From: Mycobacterium sp. 1245111.1
GTDB taxonomy: Bacteria; Actinomycetota; Actinomycetes; Mycobacteriales; Mycobacteriaceae
Direction of reading: 5' to 3'
Assembly (NCBI RefSeq): GCF_001673405.1
Contig: NZ_LZLV01000136.1
Coordinates: 1-64,000 of the forward strand
DNA length: 64,000 bases
Shown here: positions 61,874 through 64,000 of the stretch, one piece after another
How positions within the stretch are numbered: position 1 is the first letter of the stretch
How the letters are laid out: each line of letters starts with the position of its first letter
Made by a program: the position numbers and the translations under genes
The notes under the pieces: generated by a model
Told to the model about the DNA's origin: nothing
Seen by the model: the letters and a program-made list of their open reading frames with translations, nothing else
Database searches by the model: none

Positions 61874-63154
61874 ATGGAGACCAGCGCGGCACCAGCGATC
61901 AGCATCGGCACGTCGCCCGGCTTGACGCCCAGGCTGTTGATCCGGGGTGGTCGGGAAGACAGCACTGCCTACGTCGGGTATCAGCCCTTGGCGAACGCCG
62001 ACCAACTGCTCGGCGAGGTCGGGTCAAGTGGACTGCTCGGTCGGGGCGGGGCGGGCTTCCCGTTCGCGGTCAAGGCACGCGCGGTCCGCGACAACGGACG
62101 CGCCGCCGGTGGCGCCGTCGTCGTCGCCAACGGCGAAGAGGGAGAACCGGCTTCGATCAAGGACCGGTGGTTGCTGCGGCACCGCCCGCATCTAATCCTC
62201 GACGGTCTGCGGCTGGCCGCGTCGATGGTGGACGCCGACCGGGCCTACGTCTATGTGTCCGACGCGGAGTCGGCGCGCAGTGTGCAAGACGCGCTGGCCG
62301 AGCTGGGCCCCGACGCCCTCGGCATGCTGGAAGTGCACGTGCATAACGTCGAGCCGGGCTATGTCGCCGGTGAGGAAACGGCCGCCGTCCGCGCGCTCAA
62401 CGGTGGGCCGGTCAAACCAATGGACAAGCCGCCGAGGCCTTTTCAGGAAGGCGTCGGCGGCCTGCCAACGCTGGTGAGCAATGTGGAGACGCTGGCCGGC
62501 CTGCCGTTCGTCCAGCGGCATGGGGCCGCGGAGTTCCGCACGCTGGGCACATCGTCGTCGCCGGGCAGCTTCCTGGTGACGGTGACCGGCGCCGGGCGCG
62601 GACCAGGGCTCTACGAGGTGCCGCACGGCCTGGCGTTTACTGAACTTCTTGCTCTGCATGGTGTTTCGTCCGAGCACGTACGAGGTGTGCTGATGGGCGG
62701 CTACTTCGCAGGCCTGCTCGACCGCGCCGTCCTGGACGCCACGCTGGACCACGAGACGCTGGGCAGCCTCGGCAGCGGCCTGGGCAACGGCGCGATCACG
62801 GTGATCACCGACGACTGCCCGCTCGCTGTCGCGGCATCCGTGCTGGCGTACTTCGACCGCGAGAATGCCGGCCAGTGCGGCTCCTGTTTCAACGGGACCG
62901 CGGCGATGGCAGCCGTCGCCGGGGCCCTGCGCGACGGGGTCGCTACCGAGGAGGACGTGGCCCGGCTGCGGCGGTGGTCGGTCGTGCTGCGTGGGCGCGG
63001 CGCATGCGCGACGCTGGATGCCGCCACCAATATCGCAGCTAGCCTACTGGCGAAGTTTCCCGACCTCGTCCAAGCTCACCTCGACAGTGGCTGTCAGACA
63101 TGCCAATTGGGCGCCTTCCGGGCCGACCGCCCCTATCAGGTGGAGGCGTTGTGA
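61874..63154 (+). CDS. NuoF-like NADH-binding iron-sulfur flavoprotein
   Basis: A 426-residue protein with the complex-I 51-kDa fold. FMN/NADH loop GLLGRGGAGFPFAVK, GEEGEPASIKDRWLLRHRPHLI, and a C-terminal Fe-S region with cysteines in ENAGQCGSCFNGTAAM and RGRGACATLDAA. No NuoE or NuoG homologue is near. It overlaps a 3Fe-4S-type ferredoxin gene by 4 nt (GTGA), so it most likely reduces that ferredoxin from NAD(P)H. A CQTCQLG near the C-terminus is extra. Confidence 0.9.
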   Translation: METSAAPAISIGTSPGLTPRLLIRGGREDSTAYVGYQPLANADQLLGEVGSSGLLGRGGAGFPFAVKARAVRDNGRAAGGAVVVANGEEGEPASIKDRWLLRHRPHLILDGLRLAASMVDADRAYVYVSDAESARSVQDALAELGPDALGMLEVHVHNVEPGYVAGEETAAVRALNGGPVKPMDKPPRPFQEGVGGLPTLVSNVETLAGLPFVQRHGAAEFRTLGTSSSPGSFLVTVTGAGRGPGLYEVPHGLAFTELLALHGVSSEHVRGVLMGGYFAGLLDRAVLDATLDHETLGSLGSGLGNGAITVITDDCPLAVAASVLAYFDRENAGQCGSCFNGTAAMAAVAGALRDGVATEEDVARLRRWSVVLRGRGACATLDAATNIAASLLAKFPDLVQAHLDSGCQTCQLGAFRADRPYQVEAL

Positions 63155-63447
63155 AAATTCGTCTGGACCGCACGATCTGCGACGGCTTCGGGCTGTGCGC
63201 CAAACACGCGCCGGAGTACTTCTCTCTCGACGATTGGGGATACGCGTCACTGGAAGGCGGCGGCGAGGTCGCCGAGGGCGACCGCGATGCCGTGATGCGG
63301 GCGCTGCTGGATTGCCCCGTGCACGCGATCACCGAGTGGGGCGAACACCGTGAGGCCACCCCGCATGAGCGGTCGGTCGGTGCCGACGACGCCGCGGAAC
63401 ACTTGAAGACCGAAGCGAACGAAGCAGAGTGGGGGTTCACCCGTTGA
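63151..63447 (+). CDS. 3Fe-4S-type ferredoxin
   Basis: A 98-residue ferredoxin with Cys10 and Cys16 in CDGFGLC and a third in LLDCPVHAI. Phe13 is at the variable position of the first motif, so a [3Fe-4S] cluster is likely. The N-terminal part is like P450 ferredoxins. The last 30 residues (THEREATPHERSV-type acidic tail) are extra. GTG 63151 overlaps the NuoF-like stop and its own stop overlaps the next start. Probably receives electrons from the NuoF-like protein. Confidence 0.88.
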   Translation: MKIRLDRTICDGFGLCAKHAPEYFSLDDWGYASLEGGGEVAEGDRDAVMRALLDCPVHAITEWGEHREATPHERSVGADDAAEHLKTEANEAEWGFTR

Positions 63448-64000
63448 CCGGCCGTCCGCTGCCGTTGATCACCGATGACAACGAGTTCTTCTGGAAATCG
63501 GGCGCCGACGGCAAGCTGCGTTTGCAGGAGTGCAGCGATTGCTCGGCGCTGATCCACCCACCCGCGCCCGTCTGCCGATACTGCCGCTCACACCACCTCG
63601 GTGTGCGGGCGGTGTCGGGTCGCGCGACGCTGGCCGGGTTCACCGTCAACGAGCGATTCAGCCTGCCCGGGCTTCCGGCGCCCTACGTCGTCGCCCAGGT
63701 CGCCATTGCCGAGGATCCCCGAGTTCGGTTGACCACCAACATCATCGACTGCGACCCCGAGGAGTTGGAGTTAGGCCAGCAGGTCGAGGTTGTCTTCGAG
63801 CACGACGACGACGTCTGGCTGCCGCTGTTCCGCCTCGTCGACGGCGCGGAGCCCGCTGCGTTGCCGGTCGACGAGATCGCACCGGAGCGCTTCGGTGAAT
63901 ACGTGCGGCCGATGGTCACCACCGAGAAATTCGAAGACAAGGTCGCCCTGACCGGAATCGGTATGTCGGAGATCGGCCGGCGGTTGATGGTGCCACCGCT
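63444..64000 (+). CDS. OB-fold Zn-ribbon/thiolase fusion protein, 5' part
   Basis: The open frame runs off the end of the window. The N-terminal 175 residues carry a zinc ribbon (CSDCSALIHPPAPVCRYC) and the DUF35 OB-fold (ATLAGFTVNERF, PYVVAQVAIAEDPRVRL). The last visible residues VALTGIGMSEIGRRL begin a thiolase domain. Elsewhere the two modules are separate proteins (as at 4422-5990). TTG 63444 overlaps the ferredoxin stop by 4 nt; no other start fits. The thiolase part would release or transfer an acyl group at the end of the pathway. Confidence 0.82.
   Translation, partial: MTGRPLPLITDDNEFFWKSGADGKLRLQECSDCSALIHPPAPVCRYCRSHHLGVRAVSGRATLAGFTVNERFSLPGLPAPYVVAQVAIAEDPRVRLTTNIIDCDPEELELGQQVEVVFEHDDDVWLPLFRLVDGAEPAALPVDEIAPERFGEYVRPMVTTEKFEDKVALTGIGMSEIGRRLMVPP

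Overview
The window reads as the chromosome of a nontuberculous Mycobacterium. The evidence is high GC content, many GTG starts, and gene content in the order known from M. tuberculosis between Rv0867c and Rv0853c: an RpfA-like tail, an Rv0863-like protein, the Rv0862c/Rv0861c helicase pair, fadB/fadA (Rv0860/0859), an Rv0858c-type aminotransferase, the SRPBCC genes Rv0857/0856/0854, far (Rv0855) and kdc (Rv0853c). The species cannot be fixed by eye. No insertion sequence, phage or CRISPR array was seen.

1-20 kb is largely this conserved backbone. It is interrupted by a thiolase/OB-fold pair (the thiolase is frameshifted), an ABM monooxygenase, an LLM oxidoreductase, a methyltransferase and a MarR/membrane-protein unit. 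A wax ester synthase gene and a tRNA-Cys sit between two related SRPBCC genes. A 58-codon bfd gene follows kdc.

20-34 kb is accessory lipid metabolism. It holds a fadD/amidohydrolase operon, two TetR/P450 units, an AveC-family membrane protein preceded by a 33-codon membrane ORF, a DapB-fold dehydrogenase, two decayed relatives of this LLM/dehydrogenase pair, and three small secreted proteins. 34.7-44.2 kb is a complete mce transporter operon (yrbEA, yrbEB, mceA-F). Two Mce-associated membrane protein genes converge on it, and a CoA-transferase/aldehyde dehydrogenase pair precedes it.

47-64 kb is dense catabolism. It includes two SDRs (one mycofactocin-type), a 3Fe-4S ferredoxin with a P450, a heteromeric FadE pair and a LuxC/LuxE-like acyl reductase pair. 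These are followed by a hydroxyisobutyrate-dehydrogenase-like gene and an operon of two amidohydrolases, a Rieske ferredoxin, an alpha/beta hydrolase, an orphan NuoF-like flavoprotein, a second 3Fe-4S-type ferredoxin and an OB-fold/thiolase fusion that runs off the end.

The most interesting pattern is regulatory. A palindrome TGAGAAT-N3-ATTCTCA, exact or degenerate, lies in front of the amidohydrolase/fadD operon, the aldehyde dehydrogenase operon, the SDR/P450 operon, the FadE pair and the 57.8-64 kb operon. This suggests one regulon for uptake and breakdown of an unidentified lipid or terpenoid/steroid-like substrate. A second motif, TTCTC-N7-GAGAA, lies upstream of three small secreted-protein genes.
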